A program made the translations under genes and the position numbers. The notes beneath the pieces were generated by a model. The model saw only the letters and a list, made by a program, of their open reading frames with translations. It ran no database searches and was not told the DNA's origin. From assembly GCF_025699485.1 (NCBI RefSeq), contig NZ_JANUXN010000002.1, positions 1 through 64,000 on the forward strand: a stretch of 64,000 bases of DNA, written 5' to 3'. Positions 1 to 9,822 of the stretch are shown here, piece after piece; position 1 is the first letter of the stretch; each line of letters starts with the position of its first letter. The stretch is from Thauera carbonicopians (GTDB taxonomy: Bacteria > Pseudomonadota > Gammaproteobacteria > Burkholderiales > Rhodocyclaceae).

Positions 1-77
<77 letters not shown>

Positions 78-163
78 GACGGCTCTCCTCCCGCGCCTGC
101 TTGCGGGCGCTTGGTCGGGGGCGGGCGACTGCCCCCGACACTTGTATTGCGGAGCGGAAAAAC

Positions 164-544
164 ATGGTCCAGCGCGTCATCGCCACAGCTGCGGCGCTCG
201 AACTGATCGATCAGCTCAAGGCCGAGCACGGCTCCGAGCTGATCTTCCACCAATCCGGCGGCTGCTGCGACAACAGCGCCGCCAACTGCTACCTGCCCAC
301 CGACCTGACGATCGGCCCATACGACGTCCATCTCGGCGAGATCGGCGGCGTTCCGTTCTACATCAGTGCGTCGCAATACGAATACTGGAAGCACACGCAA
401 TTGATCATCGACGTGGTGGCGGGGACGGGCGGCACCTTCTCGCTGGAAGGCGGCACCGGAAAGGCCTTCCTGACCCGCTCGCGGCTGTTCGACGACGACG
501 AGATGGCCGAGGTGGAAGCCGAGGATCGCGCCCGCGGCCGCTAG
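164..544 (+). CDS. DUF779 family protein
   Basis: A 126-residue soluble protein. The sequence carries a Cys-rich stretch (SGGCCDNSAANCY, about residues 30-42) and a hydrophobic core, matching the DUF779 family. Genes of this family are usually found directly after ExaC/AldA-type aldehyde dehydrogenases, which is the arrangement here. The biochemical role is not established; the paired cysteines suggest metal or redox chemistry, which is inference. The ATG at 164 is chosen because GGAG lies about 8 bases upstream; the reading frame is open further upstream (to 101) but that extension is low-complexity and unlikely to be translated. Confidence 0.8.
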   Translation: MVQRVIATAAALELIDQLKAEHGSELIFHQSGGCCDNSAANCYLPTDLTIGPYDVHLGEIGGVPFYISASQYEYWKHTQLIIDVVAGTGGTFSLEGGTGKAFLTRSRLFDDDEMAEVEAEDRARGR

Positions 545-658
545 CTGCAGCAGCCCTTCCTGCCGAGAGGCGCAATATCCTTCTTCGCCCAGCGTTTTTT
601 CTGCTTCGCCGCTGGGTGGATCGGTCCGCTTTTGCTTTAATAGTCCCGGTGAGCCGGC

Positions 659-1801
659 ATGGTCCGGCGCTGGAGACGAACGACGATGGGGAGGACCTTT
701 ACGCGCGTGCCGCTGGCGAACCTGCCCGTGCCGGCGTCGAACCTGCCTCTCGACTCCGGGCAGCCCCTTGGCGGGAGGCCGCATCATCCTGCGCTGGAAT
801 CTGCCGCCGGCCGGCGTGTGACGCTCGTCCGCCTGGCCACTGGCGACGCCGGCCTGCTGCGGGTGCTCGATCGTGCCGGCAGGGTGGTGGGGCGCAACAT
901 CCCGCTGCTGATCCAGGGCGAATCCGGTGTCGGCAAGGAACTGCTGGCGCAGGCCTGCCACAACAGCGGGCCGCGTGCCGATGGCCCTTTCGTCGCCCTC
1001 AACTGCGCAGCGATCCCCGAAAGCCTGATCGAAGCCGAGCTGTTCGGCTATGTCGGTGGCGCCTTCACCGGTGCACGGCGCGAAGGCGCAGTGGGGCGCA
1101 TCCAGCAGGCCGACGGCGGCACGCTGTTCCTGGACGAGATCGGCGACATGTCGCTGTCCATGCAGGCGAGGCTGCTGCGCGTGCTGCAGGAGCGCTGCGT
1201 GGTGCCTGTCGGTGCCCGGGAGGCGGTGCCGGTCGACATCGCCCTGGTGTCGGCGACGCACCGGATGCTGAACGAGTCGGTGAAGAACGGCCTGTTCCGC
1301 GAGGATCTCTACTACCGCATCAACGGCCTGACCGTCCATCTACCCCCTTTGCGCGTGCGCACCGACATTCGCGTCATCGTCGGCCAGCTGGTCGCGGCGG
1401 AGTGCGCCGGCCAACCGTGCGATGGCGTGAGTGTGTCGGACGAAGTGATGCGCTTCTTCGAAGCCTATGCCTGGCCGGGCAACATCCGCCAATTGCAGAA
1501 CGTGCTGCGGGTGGCGCTGGCGCTGCTCGATGACGATGAACGGGTGATCCTGCCGCAGCATCTGCCGGAGGAAATCTTCGATGCCGAGGCTGTGCCGGTT
1601 TTCGTCACGCCTCGGGCAGGGGGGGAACCCAGGAGGATGCTGTCCGCGCCAAGCCGACCGCGTGGCCGTCCCCCGCTGGGTCTGGACGAGAGCCTGATCC
1701 AGCAGGCGCTGGCCGAACATGGCGGCAACGTGTCAGCCGCTGCACGGGCCCTGGGCATCGCCCGCAACACCTTGTACCGCAAGCTGGGCCGCAACTTTTG
1801 A
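659..1801 (+). CDS. Short AcoR-like sigma-54-dependent activator lacking an N-terminal sensor domain
   Basis: A 380-residue enhancer-binding protein. It has the AAA+ core with Walker A GESGVGKE (87-94), the sigma-54 contact loop GAFTGA (134-139), Walker B ending in D159-E160 and the arginine-finger region FREDLYYR. A Fis-type helix-turn-helix is at the C terminus (about 350-378). AcoR-type relatives usually have some 600 or more residues, with a GAF/PAS sensor before the AAA+ domain. Here only about 80 residues precede the Walker A motif, and an in-frame TAG at 641 rules out a longer start. It likely controls the adjacent aldehyde dehydrogenase/DUF779 genes from a -24/-12 promoter outside the window. 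Activity without a sensor domain could be constitutive or controlled by a partner protein. Confidence 0.88.
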   Translation: MVRRWRRTTMGRTFTRVPLANLPVPASNLPLDSGQPLGGRPHHPALESAAGRRVTLVRLATGDAGLLRVLDRAGRVVGRNIPLLIQGESGVGKELLAQACHNSGPRADGPFVALNCAAIPESLIEAELFGYVGGAFTGARREGAVGRIQQADGGTLFLDEIGDMSLSMQARLLRVLQERCVVPVGAREAVPVDIALVSATHRMLNESVKNGLFREDLYYRINGLTVHLPPLRVRTDIRVIVGQLVAAECAGQPCDGVSVSDEVMRFFEAYAWPGNIRQLQNVLRVALALLDDDERVILPQHLPEEIFDAEAVPVFVTPRAGGEPRRMLSAPSRPRGRPPLGLDESLIQQALAEHGGNVSAAARALGIARNTLYRKLGRNF

Positions 1802-2050
1802 ATGGAGAATGGATGCATGTCCGCCGATCACCACCGGATGCCGATGTCGGCGCTCGTGCTTTTCGTCCTGGCGGCGCTGTGTCTGGTGCCGGCGGTGATG
1901 TGTTTCGCCGGCGCCGGTGACTGGCTTCATCCGGCACTGGCGGAGCCGATGGCGGGACTGGCGTTTCTGGTGTCGGCCATCGCGCTGGCCGGGTCGGGCG
2001 CCTTCCCGCTGGTGATCTCACGCCTGGCGGCAAAGGACGGCGCCAAGTAG
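1802..2050 (+). CDS. Small two-helix membrane protein
   Basis: An 82-residue protein with two hydrophobic segments (about residues 16-36 and 48-72) and a basic C-terminal end, so probably an inner-membrane hairpin protein. The ATG at 1802 directly follows the activator stop codon (TGA at 1799-1801). A second ATG at 1817 is preceded by GGAGAATGG and may be the true start, giving 77 residues. I do not recognise a family. Its position suggests co-transcription with the activator. Confidence 0.6.
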   Translation: MENGCMSADHHRMPMSALVLFVLAALCLVPAVMCFAGAGDWLHPALAEPMAGLAFLVSAIALAGSGAFPLVISRLAAKDGAK

Positions 2051-2069
2051 GCCGTCCGGCAGGCTGCCG

Positions 2070-2585
2070 TCAGGCCTGCCAGTGCCCCGACTTGCCGCCG
2101 AGCTTTTCCAGCAGGCGAATGCCTTCCATGTGCATGCCCCGGTCCACCGCCTTGCACATGTCGTAGATCGTCAGCAGGCCGACGTTGACCGCGGTCAGTG
2201 CTTCCATCTCGACGCCGGTGCGGCCGACCGTTTCGGCCGTGACGGTGCAGCGCACTGCGTGTTCGCTCCCTTCCTGCTCGCCTTCTTCCAGCGCGAACTC
2301 GACCGCTACCCGCGTCAGCGGCAGTGGGTGGCACAGCGGAATCAGTTCGCTGGTGCGCTTCGCGGCCTGGATGGCGGCGATGCGGGCGATGCCGAGCACG
2401 TCGCCCTTGCTGGCGGTGCCGGCGCGGATCATGCCGAAAGTGTCCGGCAGCATCAGGATGCGGCCGGTGGCGACGGCGACGCGGCGGGTTTCGGCCTTGG
2501 CGCCGACGTCGACCATGTGGGCCTGGCCTGCGGCGTCGAAATGGGTCAAGGCGGAGGTGTCGGGGTTCGGTGCGTCGGTGCTCAT
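2070..2585 (-). CDS. moaC: Cyclic pyranopterin monophosphate synthase MoaC
   Basis: A 171-residue protein for the second half of the first step of molybdenum cofactor synthesis, converting the MoaA product to cyclic pyranopterin monophosphate. The sequence shows the MoaC core: MVDVGAK near the N terminus, the conserved [20 protein letters not shown] and the YDMCKAVD segment. Length and motifs are normal. The start at 2585 (MSTDAPN) is preferred over upstream in-frame codons, which encode a proline/arginine-rich leader without similarity. It stands alone here, divergent from bepA, with no other moa genes visible. Confidence 0.95.
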   Translation of the reverse strand: MSTDAPNPDTSALTHFDAAGQAHMVDVGAKAETRRVAVATGRILMLPDTFGMIRAGTASKGDVLGIARIAAIQAAKRTSELIPLCHPLPLTRVAVEFALEEGEQEGSEHAVRCTVTAETVGRTGVEMEALTAVNVGLLTIYDMCKAVDRGMHMEGIRLLEKLGGKSGHWQA

Positions 2586-2696
2586 CGTGCTTCGGCGGCT
2601 ATGAAGAGAAGGAAGATGCGCCGCGGCCGGAGGGCGGCTACAGCCCGATACAGGCATGCGGGAACGCTTCGATGCGGCCGGGTATCATAGCATCCG

Positions 2697-4130
2697 ATGA
2701 TGCGACGACCTCTTGCCCTGCTGCTCAGCCTCGCGCTGGCTTTTCCAGTCCACGCCTACGATCTGCCCGACCTGGGAGACGTTGCCGCGACCGAGCTTTC
2801 GCCGGCCGCCGAGCGGCGCATCGGCGAGCAGATCATCAGCCAGATCCGCTGGCGCGATGCCAGCTACCTGGACGATCCGGAAGTCGAGGAGTACGTCAAC
2901 CGCATCGGCCACAAGCTGGCGGCGGTGAGCAACAACCCCGGGCTGGAGTTCGATTTCTTCGTCGTCAGCGACTCCACGCTCAATGCCTTCGCGCTGCCCG
3001 GCGGCTACATCGGCGTGCATACCGGCCTGCTGCTGGCAGCGCAGACCGAATCCGAGTTCGCCTCGGTGCTCGGCCACGAAATCGCCCACGTCACGCAGCG
3101 CCACATCGCGCAGATCGTCGGCAAGCAGAGCCAGTCGGCGATGCTGATGATGGCCTCGCTGCTGGTGGCGGTGCTGGCGGCGCGCAGCAATTCGGACGTC
3201 AGCCAGGCGGCGATCGCCGCCGGCCAGGCCGGCGCGATCCAGTCGCAGCTCGGTTATACCCGCAGTTTCGAGCGCGAGGCGGATCGCGTCGGGCTCGAGA
3301 CGCTGGAGAACGCCGGCTTCGACGTGCGCGGCATGCCCGGCTTCTTCGAGCGCCTGCAGCGTGCCACCCGCATGTACGAGAATAACGCGCCGGCCTATCT
3401 GCGCACCCACCCGCTGACGACCGAGCGGATCGCCGACATGGAGAACCGTGTCAACTCGATGCGCTACCGCCAGGTGGTCGATTCGCCGGACTTCAACTTC
3501 TCCCGCGCCAAGCTGCGTGCCAACGCCGGTCTGGCCACCGATGCGGTCAGGGACATGGAAAGCCAGCTGGCGCAGACGCCGGCCGACCCCGTCGCCGGCT
3601 ATGGCCTGGCGCGTGCCCTGTTCCGCGCCGGCCGGCTGGACGAGGCGGCACAGCGGCTCGAGGCCGTGCGCGCCAAGGCGCCGCCGTCGCCGTGGATCGA
3701 AACGCTGCGCGCCGAGATCGCACTGGCACGCAAGGACGGCGCGACCGCGATCAAGGTGCTGGAGGCGGCGATGCGCAGCTTCCCGTCCAACCACGCCCTG
3801 GTCTATGCGCTGGCCAATGCGCGCATCCTCGGCGGCCAGCCGCAGGCGGCGGTCGAAGGCATTCGCCGCGCACTGGACAGCCGCCAGTCCGATCCGCGCT
3901 TGTGGCAACTGCTGTCGCGGGCCTATGCGGACCTGGGCAAAGTCACCGCCCAGCACCGCGCCCAGGCCGAAGTCTATCGGCTGCGCGGCAGCCTGCCGGC
4001 AGCGATCGAGCAACTGGAGATCGCAAGCAGGGCGGGTGACGGCGATTTCTACGAGCTCTCCGCGGTGGATGCGCGTCTGCGCGAACTGAAACAGCGCCTG
4101 ATCGAGGAAAGGCGCGACCGCAGGGATTGA
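2697..4130 (+). CDS. bepA: Periplasmic M48 metalloprotease/chaperone with TPR repeats, BepA-like
   Basis: A 477-residue exported protein with a signal peptide (about 1-20, ending AFPVHA). It has an M48 zinc-protease domain with HEIAH at 127-131 and the third ligand region EADR at 194. The second half (about 260-470) is built of TPR-like helical repeats. This is the BepA/YfgC architecture; in E. coli that protein helps LptD assembly and degrades misassembled outer-membrane proteins. The zinc ligands are intact, so it should be active. It is followed at 4260 by tusA. Confidence 0.93.
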   Translation: MMRRPLALLLSLALAFPVHAYDLPDLGDVAATELSPAAERRIGEQIISQIRWRDASYLDDPEVEEYVNRIGHKLAAVSNNPGLEFDFFVVSDSTLNAFALPGGYIGVHTGLLLAAQTESEFASVLGHEIAHVTQRHIAQIVGKQSQSAMLMMASLLVAVLAARSNSDVSQAAIAAGQAGAIQSQLGYTRSFEREADRVGLETLENAGFDVRGMPGFFERLQRATRMYENNAPAYLRTHPLTTERIADMENRVNSMRYRQVVDSPDFNFSRAKLRANAGLATDAVRDMESQLAQTPADPVAGYGLARALFRAGRLDEAAQRLEAVRAKAPPSPWIETLRAEIALARKDGATAIKVLEAAMRSFPSNHALVYALANARILGGQPQAAVEGIRRALDSRQSDPRLWQLLSRAYADLGKVTAQHRAQAEVYRLRGSLPAAIEQLEIASRAGDGDFYELSAVDARLRELKQRLIEERRDRRD

Positions 4131-4259
4131 ACTCCCGCCGTGACGGATTCGATGGGCTGGCATCGCCTGTCCTGCCGCGCGTTCTTTCGGGCCGGGCGGG
4201 CATCCACTAGAATGGCGAGCCATTCAAAAAACTGATATCGACGCAAGCGAGGACACAGG

Positions 4260-4490
4260 ATGGATTTCGACAAGGAAGTGGATGCGCGCGGCCTGAACTG
4301 TCCGCTGCCGATCCTGCGGGCAAAGAAGGCGCTGGCCGAGATGCAATCGGGCCAGGTGCTGCGCGTGGTGGCGACGGACCCGGGTTCGGCCAAGGATTTT
4401 CAGGCTTTCGCCAAGCAGACCGGCAACCCCTTGCTGCAGCAGGGTGAAACGGCGGACAAGGCTTTCGAGTTCTTCCTGAAGCGCAAGTAA
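4260..4490 (+). CDS. tusA: TusA-family sulfur carrier protein
   Basis: A 76-residue protein with the TusA/SirA fold signature: DARGLNCPLPIL with the persulfide cysteine at residue 14, then the KAL and TDPGS segments. TusA-type proteins pass sulfur as a cysteine persulfide, for example to tRNA 2-thiouridine synthesis or sulfur oxidation. No tus or dsr partner genes are nearby, so which relay it serves cannot be told. ATG at 4260 follows GAGGACACAGG. Confidence 0.9.
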   Translation: MDFDKEVDARGLNCPLPILRAKKALAEMQSGQVLRVVATDPGSAKDFQAFAKQTGNPLLQQGETADKAFEFFLKRK

Positions 4491-4562
4491 AGCTTCTACT
4501 TCAGGCTACTGAATGTGGAACGGGCCGGCCGGTGATGCGGTCGGCTCGTTTCGTTTCCATGC

Positions 4563-5014
4563 TCAGAACGGCACGCCCTCCATCCGCCCCAGGCGGCCGG
4601 AAACGAAATCGTGCTGGGCTTGCTGCAACTGCCCGGACGCATCCATGACGAAAGGGCCGTCGAAGAGCGCTTCACCCCGCACGGGCCGTCCGCCGATCAA
4701 GGCAGGTTCGACAGGCTCATCGCCCTGTGCGGCCATGCGAATCCGTGTGCCGTTGCTCAGCAAGCCCAGATCGCCTACATGCGGATGCTGGCCACTTACC
4801 TCGACCTGGCCTTGTGCTAGTAAAGCGGGAGTTCGGCCTGCGCATCGACTTCAGTTGCAGGCCCTGGCGTCCGCTCAAGGACTGTTTGGTATGCAGAATG
4901 CCGCACCCGGCGTGGATGAACTGCGCGTCGCCCGGCCCCAGGCGGTCGCGAAAACCCATGCCACCTCCAGCACGTCGATGTTGACGATGCGCTGCTTTCA
5001 ACATGGATTTCCAT
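4563..5014 (-). pseudogene. Decayed pirin-family (quercetinase-like) gene
   Basis: The 660-base gap 4491-5150 holds no intact gene, but minus-strand pieces read as pirin. Around 4880-4975 one frame gives GDAQFIHAGCGILH and then GLQL, the conserved pirin cupin segment. After a frameshift near 4820-4860, a second frame (to the stop at 4563-4565) gives LIGGRPVRGEALFDGPFVMD and an FVSGRLG tail, matching the pirin C-terminal domain. The N-terminal part with the metal-binding histidines is missing or unrecognisable. Pirins are Fe-dependent cupins, some with quercetin 2,3-dioxygenase activity. The limits given are approximate. Confidence 0.6.
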
Positions 5015-5150
5015 CTTTTATCGGCTCTGAAAGCTGGTTGCGGTCGACGTAACACTATGATACATAAACCACGAACCGCAGTTTCCGAGTGCCTTGCCCG
5101 ACCTGCTGTCTCGTCTTCCACTGCTGTATCTGTGCCAGCGGAGAGTCCCC

Positions 5151-6542
5151 ATGAAAAACAATCTACGTGCTTGCCCTGCGATTCAGATACGGCAGGCTGG
5201 ACGAAGCCGATTCAGTGATACGACGATCATCCGTCGCTGGCTCCGGGGACTTGTTTTCGGAATAGGCGTGCTGGGTCTTGCGGCCTGCGGCAAAAGCGGC
5301 CCTGACCTGAAATCGCAGTTCGCCGCGGACATCCCCAATGCCTGGCAGGTGGAGAGTTTCAAGATCGAAGCCGAAGACGATGTCGGCACCAAGGTCGAGC
5401 CGCAGCGCCGCTACCGCTTCCGCGCGGAGGTTTCTCCAAAGGCTGATCTGTACGAGAACCTGGGCACGCTCGACGACCATGCGATCCTCAAGCGCATCGC
5501 CAGGAAAGGTGATGATGCGCTTGTTATCGGTGTAGCCAGTTCGGTTCTCCGTGGGGAGGAATGGATGAGCATGTTCTCGCACGAACAGGCTCCCAATTTC
5601 TTTGCCGGAAAATCTGCTGATGCTCATGGAACGAAACATGTCATTGTCGGCAGTTCGGACTACGAGCGTCTGGTGGCCGCTGCCGAGGCATCGCTCGAAA
5701 AACGTGCAGAACAGATCGGCGCCGATGAGGCCCGGTGGCAGACGATGATCGGGGAGTGGAACGCGCTGAACCAGAAGATCCAGGAAGAGAACCGGCAAGT
5801 GACGGCAGCGCTGAATGACGAGCAGCAGCGCATTCTTCAGGAGCAGGCAGCGCTGCGCAACAAGGCTAACCAGGAAAACCAGGCCGCCGGACAGGAACTG
5901 CAGGCTGCCCTCAGGGAAAAAGGCGCTGAGCCCAAGAAGGAGCTGGATGCGCGTATTGCGGAACTGGACAAGGATTACCGGCTGAAGGCTGCTGAACTGC
6001 AGGCGCAGGGAAAGGAGCTGCAGCAGGCTGCAGCGGCGCAGCGCAAGCAGTTGCGCGACGCATACAACACGGACGTTTCCGCGGCACGCAAACGCCAGAG
6101 TGCGGCGGATTTCACCCGTTACAAAGCCGGTGCCGATGAAACGCTACGTAGCCAGCTGGCTGGGCTGGAAGCTTCATTCCGCGAACGCCAGGCGCAGTTG
6201 AGGGAACAGGAAGCGGCGTTGTCCACCCAGCGCAGGGAGCTGATGGCGCAGGCCAATACGGTTTACCAGGAGAAAATCGGCGCCATTCGCCAGGAACTGG
6301 ATGCCACACATAGGAGCAGCCGTGATGGCATAAGCGGGCAGTTGAACGAGGCGATTGAAGCACTGAACGCCGAACTGCAGAAAAAGCGCCAGGAGCAACA
6401 GAGTGTGTTCAGAGCCAACAACGAGCAGTTGGCTGCCAAGCGTCGCGAGATCGACAATCTCGGGGCGCAGATACAGCAAAGCCGGCGCGAAGGTGCGCAG
6501 CAGCATCGGTTTCTCACCGAGCTGAAAGCCATGGAAAACTGA
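5151..6542 (+). CDS. Coiled-coil lipoprotein of unknown function
   Basis: A 463-residue protein with a lipoprotein signal: a hydrophobic stretch then LAAC, with the lipidated cysteine at residue 46. The n-region is unusually long (about 28 residues) and Arg-rich. Residues about 47-180 form a mixed globular domain. From about 190 to 450 the sequence is Gln/Glu/Arg/Ala-rich with heptad character, predicting a long coiled coil with several Asp/Arg breaks. The ATG at 5151 follows GGAGAGTCCCC, which fixes the start. I do not recognise the family. It may be an envelope spacer or scaffold, which is inference. GC content is a little below the surrounding housekeeping genes. Confidence 0.75.
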   Translation: MKNNLRACPAIQIRQAGRSRFSDTTIIRRWLRGLVFGIGVLGLAACGKSGPDLKSQFAADIPNAWQVESFKIEAEDDVGTKVEPQRRYRFRAEVSPKADLYENLGTLDDHAILKRIARKGDDALVIGVASSVLRGEEWMSMFSHEQAPNFFAGKSADAHGTKHVIVGSSDYERLVAAAEASLEKRAEQIGADEARWQTMIGEWNALNQKIQEENRQVTAALNDEQQRILQEQAALRNKANQENQAAGQELQAALREKGAEPKKELDARIAELDKDYRLKAAELQAQGKELQQAAAAQRKQLRDAYNTDVSAARKRQSAADFTRYKAGADETLRSQLAGLEASFRERQAQLREQEAALSTQRRELMAQANTVYQEKIGAIRQELDATHRSSRDGISGQLNEAIEALNAELQKKRQEQQSVFRANNEQLAAKRREIDNLGAQIQQSRREGAQQHRFLTELKAMEN

Positions 6543-6668
6543 GCACAGGGTTCAGATGGAACGAAGACGCACTACAGGCGTCCGGATGCCGGCGTCAATG
6601 CCCGCATTCGCTTGATCGGGCGAAAAAATCATGCCTCTGCGGCGCCGTTGCCTCCTCGGGGCCGAGCA

Positions 6669-6702
6669 GAAACGGCAGCGAAATCAATCTCGCTGCCGTT
6701 TC
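6669..6702. terminator. Inverted repeat, likely terminator between the lipoprotein gene and valS
   Basis: Perfect 12-base arms, GAAACGGCAGCG (6669-6680) and CGCTGCCGTTTC (6691-6702), with a 10-base loop, lie between two convergent genes. It can act for both strands. There is no long T run on either side, so efficiency is uncertain. Confidence 0.6.
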
Positions 6703-6727
6703 CTTCAAGCCCTGAAGCCGATGCGGC

Positions 6728-9598
6728 TCAGCCGCCCAGCTTCGCCAGTTGCGGCTTCAGCTTGTCTACCGTGGCCTTGAAGCCGGCCAGGCGGTCGCGT
6801 TCCTGCTGCACGACGGCGGCGGGGGCGCGATCGACGAAGCTGGCGTTGCCGAGCTTGCCTTCGGCCTTGGCGATCTCGCCTTCGAGGCGGGCGATTTCCT
6901 TGCCCAGGCGTTCGCGTTCGGCGGCGACGTCGATTTCGACCTTCAGCATCAGGCGGGTTTCGCCGGCGACCGCGACCGGAGCGAGTTCGTCGGCACCGAT
7001 CTCATCGACGATCTCCACCTCGGCGAGTTTGGCCAGGCCGGCGAGGTAGGGCGCGTACTGCGCCAGCACGGCCTTGTCGCCGGCGGCGACCAGCGGCAGG
7101 CGTTGGGCGGGCGAGATGTTCATCTCGCCGCGCAGGTTGCGGCAGGCGTGGATCAGTGCCTTCAGCTCGGTCACCCTGGCTTCGGCCGCTTCGTCGATGC
7201 GGGCGCTGTCGGCCTGCGGGAAGCGGGCCAGCATCAGGCTGTCGGCGTCCTTGCGTGCGGCCAGCGGCGCCACGGTCTGCCACAGTTCCTCGGTGATGAA
7301 GGGGATCAGCGGGTGGGCCAGGCGCAGCACGGTTTCGAGCACGCGCAGCAGGGTGCGGCGGGTGGCGCGCTGCTGGGCCGGGGTGCCGGTCTGGATCTGC
7401 ACCTTGGCCAGTTCCAGGTACCAGTCGCAGTATTCGTCCCAGACGAATTCATACACCGCACGGGCGGCGAGGTCGAAGCGGTAGGCTTCGAACTGGGTGG
7501 CGACTTCGGCTTCGGTGCGCTGCAGGCGGGAGACGATCCAGCGGTCGGCGAAGGAGAAGTCGAGCACCTCGGGCGTGCAGGCGAGACCTTCGCCCAGGCC
7601 GCAGTCCTGGCCTTCGGTGTTCATCAGCACGAAGCGGGTGGCGTTCCACAGCTTGTTGCAGAAGTTGCGGTAGCCCTCGCAGCGCGACAGGTCGAACTTG
7701 ATGTCGCGGCCCGGGCTGGCGAGGCTGGCGAAGGTGAAGCGCAGCGCGTCGGTGCCGAAGGCGGGAATGCCGGTGGGGAATTCCTTGCGCGTCTTCTTCT
7801 CGATGCTCTGCGCCTGCTTCGGGTTCATCAGGCCGAAGGTGCGCTTGGCGACCAGTTCGTCGATGCCGATGCCGTCGATGAGGTCGATCGGATCGAGCAC
7901 GTTGCCCTTGGACTTGCTCATCTTCTGGCCTTCCGCGTCGCGGATCAGGCCGTGCACATAGACGTGCTTGAACGGGATCTTGCCGGTGATGTGCTTGGTC
8001 ATCATGACCATGCGGGCGACCCAGAAGAAGATGATGTCGAAGCCGGTGACGAGCACCGTGGACGGCAGGTAGAGGTCGAGCGCGTCGTTGCTCTTCGCCG
8101 GCCATTCGGGCGTCCAGTCCAGCGTCGAGAACGGCCATAGCGCGGACGAGTACCAGGTGTCGAGCACGTCCTCGTCGCGGCGCAGCGCGCCGGTGTAACC
8201 GTCCTTGTCGGCCAGCGCGCGCGCTTCGGCTTCGTCGTGGGCGACCCAGCACCGGCCATCGTCACCGTACCAGGCGGGAATCTGGTGGCCCCACCACAGC
8301 TGGCGCGAGATGCACCAGTCCTGGATGTTGTTCAGCCACTGGTTGTAGGTGTTGACCCAGTTCTCGGGGTAGAACCTGATCTCGCCCGAGGACACGCATT
8401 CCAGCGCCTTCTCGGTGATGCTCTTGCCGTCCGCGCCAGGCTTGCTCATGGCGACGAACCACTGGTCGGTCAGCATCGGCTCGATGACGACGCCAGTGCG
8501 GTCGCCGCGCGGCACCATCAGCTTGTGCGCCTTGGCTTCGACGAGCAGGCCGGCGGCCTCGAGTTCGGCGACGACCTTCTCGCGCGCCGGCACGCGGTCC
8601 AGCCCGGCGACCGAGGCCGGCATCGCGACCTGGCCCTTGGCCTGGCCGGCGGTGTCGAACACTTCGGCTTCCGCCGGCACGGCGCCGGCCAGCGTCAGCA
8701 CGACGATCATGTCCAGGCCGTGGCGCTGACCGACGGCGTAGTCGTTGAAGTCGTGGGCGGGCGTGACCTTGACGCAGCCGGTGCCGAATTCACGGTCGAC
8801 GTAGTCGTCGGCGATGATCGGGATGCGGCGGCCGGTCAGCGGCAGTTCGACGGTCTTGCCGACCAGCGCGGCGTAGCGCTCGTCTTCCGGATGCACCATC
8901 ACCGCGACGTCGCCGAGCAGGGTTTCGGGGCGGGTGGTGGCGACGGTGAGGCCGCGCAGGCCATCGACCGGGCCGTCGGTGAAGGGGTAGAGGATGTGGT
9001 AGAGCTTGCCGTCCTCTTCTTCCTGCACCACTTCGAGGTCGGACACGGCGGTGCCGAGCTTGGGGTCCCAGTTGACCAGGCGCTTGCCGCGGTAGATCAG
9101 GCCTTCGTTGTAGAGGCGGACGAAGGTCTCGGTGACGATCTTGGACAGGCCGGCATCCATCGTGAAGCGCTCGCGCTTCCAGTCCGGGCTGGTGCCGAGG
9201 CGGCGCATCTGGCGGGTGATGGTGCCGCCGGAATATTCCTTCCACTCCCAGACCTTCTCGAGGAACTTCTCGCGGCCGAGGTCGTGGCGGCTGATGCCCT
9301 GGGCGTCGAGCTGGCGTTCGACGACGATCTGGGTGGCGATGCCGGCGTGGTCGGTGCCGGGCTGCCACAGCGTGTTGTCGCCGCGCATGCGGTGGTAGCG
9401 CGTCAGCGCGTCCATGATCGTCTGGTTGAAGCCGTGCCCCATGTGCAGCGTGCCGGTGACGTTGGGCGGCGGCAGCAGGATGCAGAAGGCGTTGGGGTTC
9501 GACTTGTCGAGGCCGGCGTCGAAGTAGCCGCGGGATTCCCATTCGGGGTACCAGCGACGTTCGATGTCGGCGGGCTCGAAGCTTTTGGCCAGTTCCAT
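6728..9598 (-). CDS. valS: Valyl-tRNA synthetase
   Basis: A 956-residue class I aminoacyl-tRNA synthetase charging tRNA-Val. It has the HIGH-type motif ([11 protein letters not shown]) near the N terminus, the CP1 editing domain with [10 protein letters not shown], and [12 protein letters not shown]. The C-terminal tail (about 890-956) is the usual valS coiled coil. Length is normal. It is the last gene of a minus-strand series pepA-holC-hypothetical-valS, a conserved betaproteobacterial order. Confidence 0.98.
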   Translation of the reverse strand: MELAKSFEPADIERRWYPEWESRGYFDAGLDKSNPNAFCILLPPPNVTGTLHMGHGFNQTIMDALTRYHRMRGDNTLWQPGTDHAGIATQIVVERQLDAQGISRHDLGREKFLEKVWEWKEYSGGTITRQMRRLGTSPDWKRERFTMDAGLSKIVTETFVRLYNEGLIYRGKRLVNWDPKLGTAVSDLEVVQEEEDGKLYHILYPFTDGPVDGLRGLTVATTRPETLLGDVAVMVHPEDERYAALVGKTVELPLTGRRIPIIADDYVDREFGTGCVKVTPAHDFNDYAVGQRHGLDMIVVLTLAGAVPAEAEVFDTAGQAKGQVAMPASVAGLDRVPAREKVVAELEAAGLLVEAKAHKLMVPRGDRTGVVIEPMLTDQWFVAMSKPGADGKSITEKALECVSSGEIRFYPENWVNTYNQWLNNIQDWCISRQLWWGHQIPAWYGDDGRCWVAHDEAEARALADKDGYTGALRRDEDVLDTWYSSALWPFSTLDWTPEWPAKSNDALDLYLPSTVLVTGFDIIFFWVARMVMMTKHITGKIPFKHVYVHGLIRDAEGQKMSKSKGNVLDPIDLIDGIGIDELVAKRTFGLMNPKQAQSIEKKTRKEFPTGIPAFGTDALRFTFASLASPGRDIKFDLSRCEGYRNFCNKLWNATRFVLMNTEGQDCGLGEGLACTPEVLDFSFADRWIVSRLQRTEAEVATQFEAYRFDLAARAVYEFVWDEYCDWYLELAKVQIQTGTPAQQRATRRTLLRVLETVLRLAHPLIPFITEELWQTVAPLAARKDADSLMLARFPQADSARIDEAAEARVTELKALIHACRNLRGEMNISPAQRLPLVAAGDKAVLAQYAPYLAGLAKLAEVEIVDEIGADELAPVAVAGETRLMLKVEIDVAAERERLGKEIARLEGEIAKAEGKLGNASFVDRAPAAVVQQERDRLAGFKATVDKLKPQLAKLGG

Positions 9599-9679
9599 GT
9601 TGTTTTACGCGCGTGAAGGCAAAGCGCGGATTATAGCGGATGCGCCCGCCGCGCCCGGCGGGCGTGTGGCGGCCAGGGG

Positions 9680-9788
9680 GGAGCGGCTTCAGCCGGGGGC
9701 GCCGAGCCGCGAAAGCAGGCTGCAGACCTGCCTCGCTCCGGTGGTCTTGGGATCGCTGGCCCTCGATCGCGGCTGAAGACGCTCCTAC
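9680..9788. repeat. Intergenic inverted repeat, REP-like
   Basis: Between valS and the upstream gene, GGAGCGGCTTCAGCC (9680-9694) is matched by an inverted copy with one mismatch (9771-9785), enclosing about 76 GC-rich bases. The GGAGCG-CTTCAGCC core resembles repetitive extragenic palindromes common in related GC-rich proteobacteria. No coding sequence is supported in 9599-9822. Confidence 0.45.
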
Positions 9789-9822
9789 GGGGACGGTTTC
9801 ATTTGCTGGGGAAGGGGACGGT

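Noticed and set aside
4513-5052. A 179-codon plus-strand frame in the tusA-lipoprotein gap
   Set aside because: Low-complexity translation without similarity; the minus-strand pirin relic explains the region better.
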